This document shows positions 9,001-17,869 of a stretch of DNA of 64,000 nt, piece after piece. The DNA is from Chrysoperla carnea (Eukaryota; Arthropoda; Insecta; Neuroptera; Chrysopidae), in contig NC_058341.1 of the NCBI RefSeq assembly GCF_905475395.1, positions 34,301,501-34,365,500 on the forward strand, in the 5' to 3' direction. Positions within the stretch are counted from its first letter, which is position 1. The number at the start of each line of letters is the position of its first letter. The translations under genes and the position numbers were made by a program. Under the pieces are notes generated by a model that saw nothing but the letters and a program-made list of their open reading frames with translations, did no database searches and was not told the origin of the DNA.

Positions 9001-11545
9001 TTTATTTTTTTTTTGATCACAAATTTTTACTTTTTGATTCAGGACAAAAGACACCTTTTGTAGACACTATTTTTATTTTAATTTATCTGGGCCCATAACC
9101 TATTAATAATGTTTGAAATAAAAACATTGATTACTTTTTGAATTGTTATTTTTAATTACCATTTAACTTTACAATGCAGCTCAACTGAACTGTGTCAAAT
9201 ACAAAAATTCATCGCTATTTATACACAAATCTAAGTTTACTAGAAAAACCTAGAAACGGTATATTGATCATATAAAAATGCATTTGTTCTAGATTCTTCT
9301 AAATAAAAACAATTTCTGTAGTTCATTAATTTTCTAATGGATGGCGCTCATATCAACTTTTTATTTATCTATTTTGTACTTGACATTTCTAATAAATAGT
9401 TTTCGATTATTAGACAAACACTTAGCATTTACGCCATAAAAGTTGCCTATTTACAAATTTTTTTAAATGAATAAAAAGTTTAGATTTAAAAAAAAATTTT
9501 TATAGGCAACTTGAATTTCGTATACTTATACATGTATAACAGTTTCCGATTATTAGACAAACACTTAACATTTACGTCATACAAGTTGCCTATTTACAAC
9601 TTTTGTTAAGTGAATAAAAAATTTAAATAGGCATCTTGAATTTCGTATACTGATACATGTATAATTTAATAGTTTTCGATTATTAGACAAGCACTTAGCA
9701 TTTACGCCATAAAAGTTGCCTATTTACAAATTTTTTTAATTGAATAAAAAGTTTAAATTAAAAAAAATTTTTTTTGCGAATTTTAACATTCATCGTTTCA
9801 TTGAATTAAAAATTTATTGTTTATTTTTTATTTAGTAATGATATTTGCACCCAAGAACCACATTCCACAAGGTTTTAGCAAAATCCGAGGGGCTTCTATC
9901 ATTTTCCTTTATTAGCCGATTTTTGTAACATTTTTGCTGCTCTAATTAATTGATATAATATTTGCCTGATTTCAAAAAATTCACTAAAACTACGTAGCCC
10001 CCCACCCCGCGTGGCAAATTCTTTATACATTATATACATTAACATTTTACTTCATTTACAGAATATGCAAAAAATGCCAGATTATGCAAAAATGTTTCGT
10101 GGCCGTCCTCTAAGATTTGTTTTACCTTTGGATACACACTGTAAAAATATAAAAGTCAACCCGTGTGATTCAAATGAAAACGATTTAAAAACAAACTTAA
10201 TTAATATACCAAACACAAATGCAAAAGCTTATAAACTGACGAATGGAAATATTTTTGTGGTTCCAGAATTATTATGTAATTTAGGCTGTGAAACACCACG
10301 AATTAATTATGAAAAATATTTAGGTAATATAAAAATAGTAAATCAATAAATAACTCCGAAATGACATGAATTTATTATAAAGTTCGTGAAAAATTCAAAA
10401 ATCGAATTCATTTAATGATTCAAGTGAAAAAATTTTTGAAACATCACCTCAAATCTTGTTCGAAAAACTTTTATTTCAGAGCGTTTCTAAGATATTTCGA
10501 AAAATGTTAATATAATCTTTTAGAATTAAATAAACAAATGTTTGAAAATCGATTAAGATATGCTGGAACAAGCTATAGATTAGTAGACAACGAAACTAAA
10601 GAGTATTAGAAAAGTAATTACCTTCTAAAAAAATCTTATGATTTCCCACTCTAAAAAACCGCATTTTCAATCAATCTGTTAATATTTCAGGGCGAGAATA
10701 TCAATATTTTTATGCCATCAGTTCAGATGTAGATTGTGATAATCCAGGAACGGTAAGTTAATAATAAATGCAAATTAAACTTATTAGCAAAGACATTGCA
10801 AATTTTTCAGAATTTTATTATTTTATTCATATAAATTTATCCATAAATAAAGAATTGATCAAAATTCTCGAGAACGATTAATTTTAGGGCAATAAAGAAA
10901 ATGTGGCGCAGCTTCGAATGCCCCTCTTGTTTACAATCGACTTTTTTTTCCAAATACCACATGCAATTTTTGGGGGAAAATTCGAGTAAAACAAAAAATA
11001 ATGTCAATTCTGCAAAGATTGAGGTATCGTTGTTACATACCTATTTGGGGAGGAGGAAGGGGCTCATTTCACAAATTCTCAAGAAAATTTTACAAGATTT
11101 TGGAATAGGAAATGCTGTTCGATTACCTCAAAAGATATTCATTTTCTTACTTAATCTTCAAAATCAATTTCTTTATTAAAAAATTTATTTTTTAATCTGA
11201 TAAATACATTAATGGCAAAATTATTTTTAGATAATAAAAGTAGATGTAAAGAATAAAATAAAATATACTTGGTGCGAAGAAAATTGTTATCCAAGTGAAC
11301 CAATATTCGTACCAAATCCAAATTCTCAATTTGAAGATGATGGAATTATATTGGCAGCAATGATTTGGGGGCATAACAAAACCAATCATGTTGGATTACT
11401 AATATTGGATGCACATACATGGCAAGAAATTGGAAGATCAGAGTTTGAAACACCTGGTCCTACTCCAAAATGTTTACATGGTTGGTTTAGTGATAAACAT
11501 GGAAGCTTTCGAGATAAAATCGGAAATGGCTCTAGCAAGTTTTAA
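1..11545 (+). CDS. ninaB: Carotenoid oxygenase, NinaB-type (5' partial, 11 exons)
   Basis: Exons read as <1-119, 177-282, 1055-1166, 1332-1478, 2678-2877, 2959-3132, 3195-3319, 3814-3990, 10062-10323, 10691-10752 and 11231-11545 (TAA). All junctions are GT..AG and phases agree, giving 598 residues in the window; insect NinaB is about 620, so only a short N-terminus is missing. The family cleaves carotenoids with a non-haem iron; in flies NinaB makes the visual chromophore precursor. The four expected iron-binding histidines are present in context: NHTSHPH (exon 5), MHTFGITENYF (exons 6-7), FYLHIINQYE (exon 8) and PKCLHGWF (exon 11). Other hallmarks are WLNGALYRNGPG and HLFDSSALLHRF, the latter joined across the exon 3/4 splice. 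No coding break is seen despite the 6-kb transposon nest in intron 8. Family assignment is firm; the substrate is inferred. Confidence 0.95.
628..1050. repeat. Dispersed repeat fragments in ninaB intron 2
   Basis: 628-715 (AAACAAGTGAAAA, then AATTGACTGAGTTAA, then TTGTTGAAATACC) recurs near 50297, 59165 (reverse), 60280 (reverse) and 60378. The stretch 975-1030 (ATGTTTACGAAAGAAT, then TTTCAAACAAAAGTT) resembles 57258-57300. They appear to be pieces of one longer dispersed family. Confidence 0.6.
2179..2379. mobile_element. MITE family B, copy 1 (ninaB intron 4)
   Basis: About 197 bp between TA dinucleotides (2179-2180 and 2378-2379). Inverted ends carry the TTTCGGGCAG / CTGTCCGAAA block and TTTTCAT / ATGAAAAGGTC. 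Related copies are at 33284-33422 and 58227-58404. TA duplication and TIRs suggest a Tc1/mariner-like parent; no transposase is present. Confidence 0.75.
4719..5012 (-). repeat. 3' LTR of the copia element
   Basis: 294 bp, identical by eye to 9101-9394. It carries its own copy of the TATAAATAG motif (complement of 4833-4841) and lies next to the GGTGGGAG purine tract. Confidence 0.95.
5040..8972 (-). CDS. Copia gag-pol polyprotein, 1310 aa, intact
   Basis: One uninterrupted frame carries everything the element needs. Gag spans about residues 1-235 and is followed by two zinc knuckles of C-X2-C-X4-H-X4-C form (about 237-250 and 258-271). Protease is marked by WIIDSGAT (D299). Integrase has its H-H-C-C finger (H433, H438, C462, C465) and D492, D554, E590. 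A Glu/Asp/Lys-rich stretch covers about 720-770. Reverse transcriptase has YVDD at 996-999, and RNase H shows GYSDADFAGD and STTEAEYV. The N-terminal start is the first Met, 128 bp inside the primer site. There is no envelope gene. Intact domains plus identical LTRs suggest the copy is recent and may still be active. Confidence 0.97.
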   Translation of the reverse strand: MYSETMEELKTIKLVGNENYQAWKFQITIILKSMKNGELLHTEKPIDAEMLKNWNQVENAAQRVIVTSVSEKVLSLLFSCDTSKKMLDKLNAVYGHKSDASLHILEQKFYNVVYNKEDGVGNHISKLEHLVSQMKELGENVSEGMLMAKILNTLPPEFAHFHSAWDSTPAEEKKLNNLTARLLIEEERLKNKLSTEKSESKEENNALVSHRKKNRFQQRGKWDKNPNANKQDNVKKCYHCGNLGHVQLNCRIKQGIKCHNCGKVGHFQKDCRMKKESLNFSAALSSYTENPHGESWIIDSGATQHMTYNKNYLKNYKSFQGERTVSLGDGKEIQAYGEGTIELKTWTKGFEEKVLLREVLYVPKLKMNLFSPRRAVQFGCKIILQGQNCTIKKNNVKILDGTLKGSLWVLNAKINEEIQSVGQVNLTSLQLWHQRLGHQNMNHVKKILEKFNIKTDKKEEFCEPCVFGKQQRKPFPTTNTKTHEPGEIIHSDVCGPVEYSIGGSRYFVLFKDDFSHYRKVFFLKQKSEVKRILSDYIRSVKTETDRKVKVLRTDRGTEDCNEEVKEILKRYGIRHQTTVGYAPEQNGSAERDLRTIVEGARTLRCAAKLPKKFWAEAVNTMVYILNRTGTSSVPGKTPNELWFGKDAEIENLKVFGSEVYCHIPKQKRRKWDEKSRKGIFVGYDENVKGYKVYFENTGKIELHRDVIFREPESEQRNLKIIEKDENEEGTQSEDKEKEIEAEKEDDENEYRSAESSEDSDGDKTVESTRKLRDRDKIRKPARYAYDPGSVIAEALITGAEPLEPRTYEEAIKDENHEKWKQAMNKEMESMKKHKVWILSELPADRKALKNKWVYKIKRNEHGQIERYKARLVCCGYSQIYGIDYTEISSPVARYDSIRLILSLAVKENMTLEQFDVTTAYLYAKLDEELYMEQPKGYEDGTDKVCKLKQSIYGLKQSGKMWNNRFTEFLKKYGLKQSKVDACIFSNQNHSMFVAIYVDDGLIAAKNAEELKKLINGLQDTFKVLSSPLHYYLGMEIIQKNGSIFIHQKNYIEKVLSRFGSDDSNPSSVPVDATQSLSEKDHPHKLKSVKNEVPYREAVGSLMFLAIISRPDISYAVGRASQFLEDPKTIHWNAVKKILKYLQGTKEYGLLYQTEGDLEGYSDADFAGDTDDRKSTSGYVFQHGGAAVSWASRKQRLVVLSTTEAEYVAASEAAREAIWIRNLYEELTGKDKVITLHVDNKSAICVIKDEVSKKRSKHFDVRYHYIKDLVKEKIIKILYVNSKDQKADIFTKGISRDNFARLRYNLGLRKL
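9087..9100 (-). other. Primer-binding site (half tRNA-iMet type)
   Basis: GGTTATGGGCCCAG on the minus strand directly follows the LTR. Copia-family elements prime reverse transcription with an internal fragment of initiator tRNA-Met, and this is the known form of that site. Confidence 0.85.
9101..9394 (-). repeat. 5' LTR of the copia element
   Basis: 294 bp, identical by eye to the other LTR, and adjoining the primer-binding site at 9087-9100. It should hold the promoter for the genomic transcript. Confidence 0.95.
9215..9223 (-). promoter_or_regulatory. Probable TATA box of the copia LTR
   Basis: TATAAATAG on the minus strand inside the 5' LTR, about 115 bp before the primer-binding site. 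This is a good TATA match in the expected place; transcription start was not verified. Confidence 0.55.
9395..9740. repeat. Tandem ~125-143 bp units with small inverted ends
   Basis: The phrase CTTGAATTTCGTATAC recurs near 4686, 9510 and 9635, each time followed by an ACATGTATAA block and then by TTAGACAAACACTTA or a close variant. Spacing is 125 bp between the last two and 143 bp between the first two once the copia and one target copy are removed. Each unit is bounded by AGGCAACTTG and its complement CAAGTTGCCT (for example 9504-9591), so each may fold as a hairpin. The first unit is interrupted by the copia at 4719. Confidence 0.8.
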
Positions 11546-11798
11546 GGGTGGTGCGAAATTATGACCCACAATATAAAATGATTTATTCATAAGATCGGCA
11601 CCTTAATGAAACAATTCCAAAAAGAGATGTGAAACACGCATAATATTTTAAAACTGCAAAATTCGTTGAGTTTTCAGTGACTGTTTATGACAGTACCTGA
11701 TGGATGCGCATCATTTGCATCACGCTAGGGCCGCCAGTGGATAAACAGAGTAGTTAATTTATTTATATCGTGATTATATATTTAATTTATTATACGAA

Positions 11799-11804
11799 AA
11801 TAAA
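11799..11804 (+). terminator. Candidate poly(A) signal of ninaB
   Basis: AATAAA about 250 bp after the ninaB stop codon; the first exact match I see downstream. Actual cleavage site unknown. Confidence 0.35.
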
Positions 11805-12178
11805 TAATTTAAAAAATTTAAAGAGAGTATATTTTTTTAATGCTATATCTATCGTGTATTTTTTGGATTTGTTCGCTGCGAGATAAAAATATGTATTTGC
11901 AAAGCCCTTGGGTAGTCAAAATTTAATAAGTGTGCTATTGAGAGTTGCACTTAAGTCTTTGAAATTTGTTAGCCTTTTGAGCAGTTGACAGCCTGGCAAA
12001 ATATGACCGTAAACTTATAGTAAATTTAAAAACAAATTAAGTAAGTATTTCAAACTTCGTTTGCGATTTTTTTTGTAATAATACTACTCAAAATTTTCCG
12101 AAAATGAGTTTTACTTTTTGTTATAATTTAAGAAAGTCGAAAATATGAATATAATTATTTATTAATACAAATAACAGA

Positions 12179-12251
12179 GCCCTAATGGTATAATGGTTAG
12201 CGTATCTGACTTCGAATAAATAGTCCCTTGGTTCGAAACTAGGTGAGGACA
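12179..12251 (+). repeat. tRNA-like SINE head or tRNA pseudogene
   Basis: It has an A-box-like block (TATAATGGTTAGCG) and a B-box (GGTTCGAAAC) at normal tRNA spacing, and the T arm can pair. The acceptor stem has mismatches and the anticodon stem pairs poorly. CTGACTTCGAA resembles the anticodon arm of tRNA-Arg(TCG). Best read as a tRNA-derived SINE head or dead tRNA gene, not a working tRNA. Confidence 0.55.
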
Positions 12252-12364
12252 TATATTAAAAAAAAGTTCATTAAATGTATTAAGCAAAATCTGATTTTTA
12301 TTTTCATTTTTTTTCAAATTTCCACCACAGCATGTTTGCCTAGTAAATGATGAAAAAATTAGTT

Positions 12365-12684
12365 TTTTTTCGTTCAAAAACTTCAATTTTTTTCACATTT
12401 CTACTAGGAGAACATCAAGGACGGACGGAATAAGTAGTACCTGATAGCAAGGTAATTGTTGTCACCTCGTAAGTCAGAAAGTTAGTGGTCTGCACACCCG
12501 TGTTTGGTGAGTGTGACCTCTAGTGGGCAGACCAATAACTTTCTGCCAAAATAAAATTTTAGACTTTCGGGGTGAAAACACTTACTCATCTTTCTCCTTA
12601 TCAGGAACTACTAATTCCCACTTATGTTCTCCTAGTACAAATGTTGAAAAAATTGAAAATTTTTTCGAAATTATTATTTTTTGA
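12365..12684. mobile_element. MITE-like inverted-repeat element with inner hairpin
   Basis: TACTAGGAGAACAT at 12402-12415 faces its complement at 12624-12637, and weaker inverted similarity continues outward for about 40 bp on both sides. Inside, CAGAAAGTTAGTGGTCTGC (12475-12493) nearly mirrors the sequence ending at 12544 (GCAGACCAATAACTTTCTG). The outer boundary is not certain. Confidence 0.6.
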
Positions 12685-12992
12685 ATATAAACTGACCAAT
12701 TATTTATATTAGCTGACCAATTATCAGCGAATGCTTCCCGATCGCGCATAGGTGGAGTTTTTTCAATCTTTAATAAAAAATTTTCTGATGCTGACCAATT
12801 AATGAGACCAACTGACCTTTTATGACCAATTTCTGACCTTTCAGATGGTATAATTGGTCAATCGAAATTCCGCACATGAAGTGCTAAGATCGCAGAGCTT
12901 TCTTGTTAAATGAAATTTTATAAGATATTGTAATAGGAGAACATCTTATTTTACAAAAAAAAAATTAATTATGTTAGTCCCACTTTCCTACT

Positions 12993-13037
12993 TATGTCAT
13001 AAATCACTCTTCTGTCAGGAGAGTGATTTATGACATA
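12993..13037. repeat. Perfect 18-bp hairpin
   Basis: TATGTCATAAATCACTCT (12993-13010) and its exact complement (13020-13037) flank a 9-base loop. It sits in a segment starting with AGGAGAACATCTTATTTTAC (12936), whose first bases match the TIR of the element just upstream. It is likely the core of a related MITE; a small-RNA precursor is a less likely alternative. Confidence 0.6.
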
Positions 13038-13127
13038 AAGAGGGTGAGAATTAAAATAACGTAAAATATACCTCGCTCTCTTACCTATTTGTCGCTTTTG
13101 GTTCTCATAACAATTATCTAAAAAAGA

Positions 13128-13203
13128 TTGTTAGGTAGATACGAACCGTGGTGCTTTGTAACCGGAGGCGACTGACCTAACCACTACTCCACCTTTGACA
13201 TAT
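13128..13203 (-). repeat. Second tRNA-like SINE head
   Basis: On the minus strand GTAGTGGTTAGGTCAGTCGC looks like an A-box/D-arm and CGGTTCGTATC a B-box. Stems are imperfect. Same reading as 12179-12251: a SINE or tRNA relic. Confidence 0.45.
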
Positions 13204-13608
13204 GATATTTATTAATAATGTAATATACATACCTTTTACTCACCTTTTCCAATAAACGATTTACATGAGAGTGTAAAATCAGCTTAATACATTATTGGGA
13301 TTAAGAAGGAATTTTTAATAAAATATTCCTGATTTGTATATGTAAAATTTTATTTCTTAATTTGACATTATTTATTGTTAGGTGTGCCAATTATCCACTG
13401 GGTTAACAATTACATTGTTAGTGTATTTGTATTACTAATTAAAAATAAATACAAAAAGATAATATAATTTATTGATTCATCTTGTACTCAAATTGAAATC
13501 ATTTCTTATATTACTACAAAAGCCTTTTTTTAAACGATTCACATTTTCAAATATCATTTGAAGAACATTAAACGTTAAATATTAATTCTGAAAATTCTAA
13601 AATACAAC

Positions 13609-14180
13609 CAGGGCCGGATTAATCCTCAACGGGGCCCTAGGCAACCATCAACTTGGGGGCCCTTTTTTCACGTCCGTTCCCTTCTTTTTTCGATTAAAAA
13701 ATACAAACTTAATCTGACTCAATGCAAAGTATACCTAACATATCTTGTCGCATTGTAGCTCTTTCAGCAGCTTCGATTTTTTTTTTAATTGCGAGAAGCA
13801 TCGTTCGGCAGAACAATGTGTGATCATTAATGTTGATCATTAAAAAAATCCGAAGAGCTATTTCTGTGTTAGGAAATACATCGGCTAATTGATCTTCCAT
13901 TAGAATCTTATACAAATGACTATAAGTTTTGTCAAAGTAGTCGGAAATGTCCTTTTTAGGAACTTTGTCTAGTTCGTCGGTCGTCGCCTTTTGAATGCGG
14001 CCAATTGAGTTTTATTTATTTGAGTAAAATTTATTTTCAGTTCTGATTATATTTCCTTTCACTCTCTAGAATTTTATGTTTGTAAGAAAATTTTAGAAGG
14101 GTTTTTCATTTTTTGGGGGCCCCCTAAAATTGGGGGCCCCAGGCAACTGCCTATTCTGCCTACTTGTTAATCCGGCCCTG
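13609..14180 (-). mobile_element. Non-autonomous hAT element with transposase remnant
   Basis: 572 bp bounded by CAGGGCCGGATTAA and its complement TTAATCCGGCCCTG, typical hAT ends. It is flanked by a perfect 8-bp duplication AATACAAC (13601-13608 and 14181-14188). GC-rich subterminal runs (GGGGCCC) mirror each other. Minus-strand frame 13915-13709 still resembles the C-terminal hAT dimerisation region (TEIALRIFLMININ, then ATMRQDMLGILCIES), cut from a full transposase. It is an internally deleted derivative. Confidence 0.9.
13709..13915 (-). pseudogene. hAT transposase C-terminal fragment
   Basis: A 68-residue frame inside the hAT element. The order 'ALRIFL... AERATMRQDMLGILCIES' matches the general layout of the hAT C-terminal dimerisation domain. 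The catalytic parts are missing, so it cannot be active. Confidence 0.6.
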
Positions 14181-14189
14181 AATACAACC

Positions 14190-15500
14190 CTAATTGGCGA
14201 CTCCAAAAAATTATAGGGATCACTATAAGGGTGATTGAATAGGATCTTAACATTGGTCTCCATTGTATAAACAAATAAAAAATCATAGAATATATAATCT
14301 ATTTTTCACAACTCTAGTTCGTAAGTGTCAATTCCTTAAAAAAGAAAAAAATGAAAGAACATAAGTACTGAATTATTCAAAAAGAAGAATTTTGAAAACA
14401 ATTTTGTTTTTTCATAATTTTTCCTAGCATTGTATATACTTAAATATGTTAATGATGAAGAAAGATAATTTTTCTGGAAACTTGATACACAAAGTTCAAC
14501 GATCATCGGTTTGCATTTTGAAGTCCATCCAAATTCAATTTCAAACGTGAATCATTGTTGTTTAAAAATATCAATATTAAAAAATCTTCAGTTGAAATGA
14601 ATACCGGAATAAAAAGTTTCCATTTCAACACAAGCGCTAATTTTTTTAAAAATAGAATTGGAATATAGCTAAAAGGATAGATGATCATGAGTAAACCGAT
14701 AGTAATTTTTTCAAAAATAAAACCACAAAAATTAAAGCAAATTTTACTAAGATTAAAGTACCTACTAAAATTTCAAAGCCTAAATAATTTCGCATTTTAA
14801 ATTGTAAAAATTTATAAATAAAAATTAAAATTTGGCTGTGCTTATTCTAAGAATATCACATGTTATTTGAAGTGAAATTTCGTTGATGTTTTAATTTGCT
14901 CAATCCTCGGGAGAAGCGAGAAAAAGTATCGTATATTCTCTTAGAGCAGTACCAAAATAAGTACGACCTTCCAAAAACTATTTTGAAAGGTCGTTTTGAG
15001 ATACATATTCGAATGTTTAAATATTCATTTGGAATTAAAATTCGTGACATCAGTTCCATTGTCTTATAATAATATTGCCTACAGTTTTTGATAAATGAAT
15101 TTTTTGTACCTACGGCATTAGTTCTGTTCTGCAAGCAACGCATAAAATGCAGTGTAATTTATTCTGTCTCCGACAATCAAAATTTCACTTCAGATCAATT
15201 AAAATTTATTAAGGTTAATATTTAAAAAAAATTTTAATCACAAACTATTCACAGCACAACTATTTTTTCTCTAAAAAGTATCTAAATGAATTGAATTATA
15301 AACATAATTGGGTTTTAGGTAATGACCTACTATACAATACTGAATTGTTATAATTTTTAAAAAATATTTTGTATAAAGTAGATTTTCTTTCACACCGTTT
15401 GATGAAAACGTTTTTTAACATTTTTTTTAAACACTGAAATACAATTATTTACTTTCAAATTAAAATTTATAATAGTTATTTACGATACAAGTGGAGTAAC
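14190..15500. other. AT-rich intergenic stretch, nothing recognised
   Basis: Between the hAT element and the inverted repeats at 15.5 kb I see only AT-rich sequence and short chance frames (for example 14856-15143 minus). No family, tRNA or splice-supported exon is recognisable. Confidence 0.5.
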
Positions 15501-15503
15501 AGC

Positions 15504-15582
15504 ATTATTAACGCACGCTTGTGAAGTTTATACAACGAATTCGTAGCACGAGTTAAGTAAACGCAATGTGCGTTAATAATGT
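15504..15582. repeat. Short inverted repeat (GTGCGTTAATAAT)
   Basis: ATTATTAACGCAC near 15506 faces GTGCGTTAATAAT near 15568, making an imperfect hairpin of about 75 bp. It lies directly upstream of the next MITE and could be part of it or a separate tiny element. Confidence 0.5.
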
Positions 15583-15610
15583 GTTATCACATTATCACAT
15601 GTATATTGTA

Positions 15611-15829
15611 TAAAATTTTATCTACGCCTCTAAAATGAGAAAAATGGTAATTACAATTTAAAATTTTGTCATGTGTTATTGAGAAATCTAGAACATTAAT
15701 AGTAATTTGGATAATTCGATTGGTTGAAAATGGCGTGGTAAAGAAAGTGTGTGTGGTAATAAACTATTTACCCACGCAAAATGAGTGGAGTAAGTAGTTC
15801 TTAACTCACAGGCGTAGATAAAATATTTG
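15611..15829. mobile_element. MITE-like element, TIR ATTTTATCTACGCCT
   Basis: TTTTATCTACGCCTCT near 15616 faces ACAGGCGTAGATAAAATA near 15808-15825, with about 190 bp between. Termini are about 18 bp and nearly identical. No coding capacity; flanking duplication not clear. Confidence 0.65.
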
Positions 15830-17869
15830 AAAAAATCTAGTGATTGTTATTGTATTGATTGAAAAACATTGCCCTCCTTCTGGGGAACTCGGCTCAAAAA
15901 ATATTATAAAAGAGATTATTATTAACAGGAATTTCAACAAGGCCTTTCATTTTAAATTGTAAACTGTTTTCTCGAATTGAAAATTTTCATCTGTCATCAT
16001 TTCTCGAAATCATAAACTATGCGGTTAACTGAAATGAAAAGTGAAAGGTAAATAAACCAATTAAAAAAAATCACCATCTTGAAAAACCTTTTCTATAGAA
16101 AATTCGGTTTTTATTAATGTATGTACGGTTAAAAAATTTTTCACCATCATCTTGCTAATTTGCTTCACAAGTATCGTATAATTTCTCGAAAAGGTACATC
16201 GACTGGCAACTATTCAATTTTTTCTTCGGGGAAGAAATAAATACGTTATGAAAGTATAAAATCAAAAAATTTGACCAAAATAAAAAAATGTTTATTAATA
16301 AACGTAGTTTGTAATTTAGTTTGTACTGCAATCAAAAATATTACAAAATTGTCAAGAAAACTGTTGATTTTTAAGAAAATTAAAATGAAAGCTCTTGTTA
16401 AACAATCTTTATAAAAACATAATATATCGTTTTAAAAAATATTTAAAAAAGCATCTCATTCGTAAAATTAATTACACATTTTTACATTCCATCATCTCAA
16501 ATGATACACTTTAAACTATTTCAGTTTATAAAAAGTTATTTTTGTTTCTCATAACGCGACGTGATGGTAGGAAAAATTAATTTCTATTATTATTACAATT
16601 TTTCGTAGACTTACTGTGTTTCGATTAATAAATAATTGAAAAATTACTTATGAACAAATTTTAAAGTATATTCAATCATCATGACTTGTTATAAGCAATA
16701 AATAACTGGCAATATTATTGTTGTTAATAATTCAAGGCATTTCATTATCACAGCAAATATTACATAACAAAGCCTATTTTTTTATGAAAAATTTTAGCGC
16801 GTGATATTATAATTATTACACGGAATGTTATTAATATTTAAAATTTAATTAATGTCTTAACAAATTTATATGCGTAATTAATTCTCGACAAACTTTTTTA
16901 TCATGTTCCGTGTACGTACGACGAGAATTAAAAATTTTCTAACGAGAGCAACAAAGTTCATTGTTTATCAATACTTTACGAGTTTTGCCCGTAATGGTCC
17001 ATGCGTTTCGAGAGACAGCAAAATGACCAAATAAAACAACCACTCCATTTGGCCTTATCTTTCTACAATACCTCGTATCAGACAGTATTAACCGAACAAT
17101 AAAACCGAATAACCGAACAAATTTAAATTATGAGATTTTCGCATTTCAATAATATCTCTACATGTCGAAAGAATACTACAACGAAATGACTACAAACCCA
17201 AATTCCACGAATTATTGTGGTAATATTCACATAAACGTGTGACAAAAATGGCGTCGTATTCAAATTTTATAATTCCGTAAAAATGAGTTTTTTTAAATTC
17301 TCACAATGATGCCGTAACGAAAAAAAATCATCAATTCCTAAATATTAGCGAATATCGATTCACACACATTGGCTTGTTGTTTCGGCATTTTTTACAAGTA
17401 TACTTCGAGGCGATATATCATTGTTAAACACTATAGGTGTCAAGATGACATTTTTTTACACTACAAAATCCTAAATTAACATCTCGTGAACATATTCGCA
17501 ATTATTTTTTAAAATCTAAATCGTAAAAATTTGAATTATAAGCTGTTAATTGTAATATTTGAACAATGAAGCCATCAAGCGAATATTAGAAAACAATTTA
17601 CTATTTCTAATGAATCGCTAGAAAAACTAGAAATCTAACAAATTTATTAAAAAATTCATAATGGCCCAAACATTCTACAAATAGTCGTATGTGGCTAATT
17701 TCTATCGGACGCAAGCGAAATTTCACAAAATTTTGGTTACTATGGATGATGAAATAATAATACATTTTTTATACACGAAAATAATTTTATTTATAACAAA
17801 AAGCACATAAATAAATAAAAAATACAAATCGAGTCAATTTAAAGAATTTTTTTTAAATTCTGTTTTTTA
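15830..17869. other. AT-rich intergenic stretch, nothing recognised
   Basis: About 2 kb with no splice-supported exon, RNA gene or repeated motif I can connect to the rest of the window. Confidence 0.5.

Larger units (their letters stand above)
4719..9394 (-). mobile_element. Complete copia-type LTR retrotransposon
   Basis: Two 294-bp LTRs (9101-9394 as 5' LTR, 4719-5012 as 3' LTR, element reading on the minus strand) look identical base for base and start and end with a short inverted repeat (TATTA..TAATA). Five bases AATAG flank both sides (4714-4718 and 9395-9399). Directly inside the 5' LTR is GGTTATGGGCCCAG (complement of 9087-9100), the copia-type primer site matching an internal part of initiator tRNA-Met. 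A short purine tract, GGTGGGAG (5013-5020), precedes the 3' LTR. The single gag-pol ORF is intact. Order protease-integrase-RT-RNase H identifies Ty1/copia. It sits antisense to ninaB in intron 8. Confidence 0.97.
4478..9939. mobile_element. Long-TIR element with internal tandem units, split by a copia insertion
   Basis: Sequence from about 4478 to 4675 is repeated in inverted orientation from about 9939 to 9770 (shared blocks include ATGTTACA, TAATAAAGGAAAATGA, TTTTGCTAAAACCT and AATGAAACG, with scattered differences). Between these arms lie tandem units of about 125-143 bp (4682-4718 plus 9395-9740). The host element was therefore a fold-back or MITE-like TIR transposon with internal satellite-like units, about 0.8 kb before the copia entered. 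A further copy of one arm lies at 52720-52839. No transposase is visible, so the superfamily is unknown. Confidence 0.75.

Noticed and set aside
9395..9740. CRISPR-like array
   Set aside because: Units are long, few and diverged, in a eukaryotic transposon; no short identical repeats with unique spacers.
4478..9939. Helitron carrying the tandem units
   Set aside because: Helitrons lack long terminal inverted repeats; the ~190-bp inverted arms here argue for a TIR/fold-back element.
12179..12251. Functional tRNA gene
   Set aside because: Anticodon stem does not pair well and the acceptor stem has two mismatches; better as SINE head or pseudogene.
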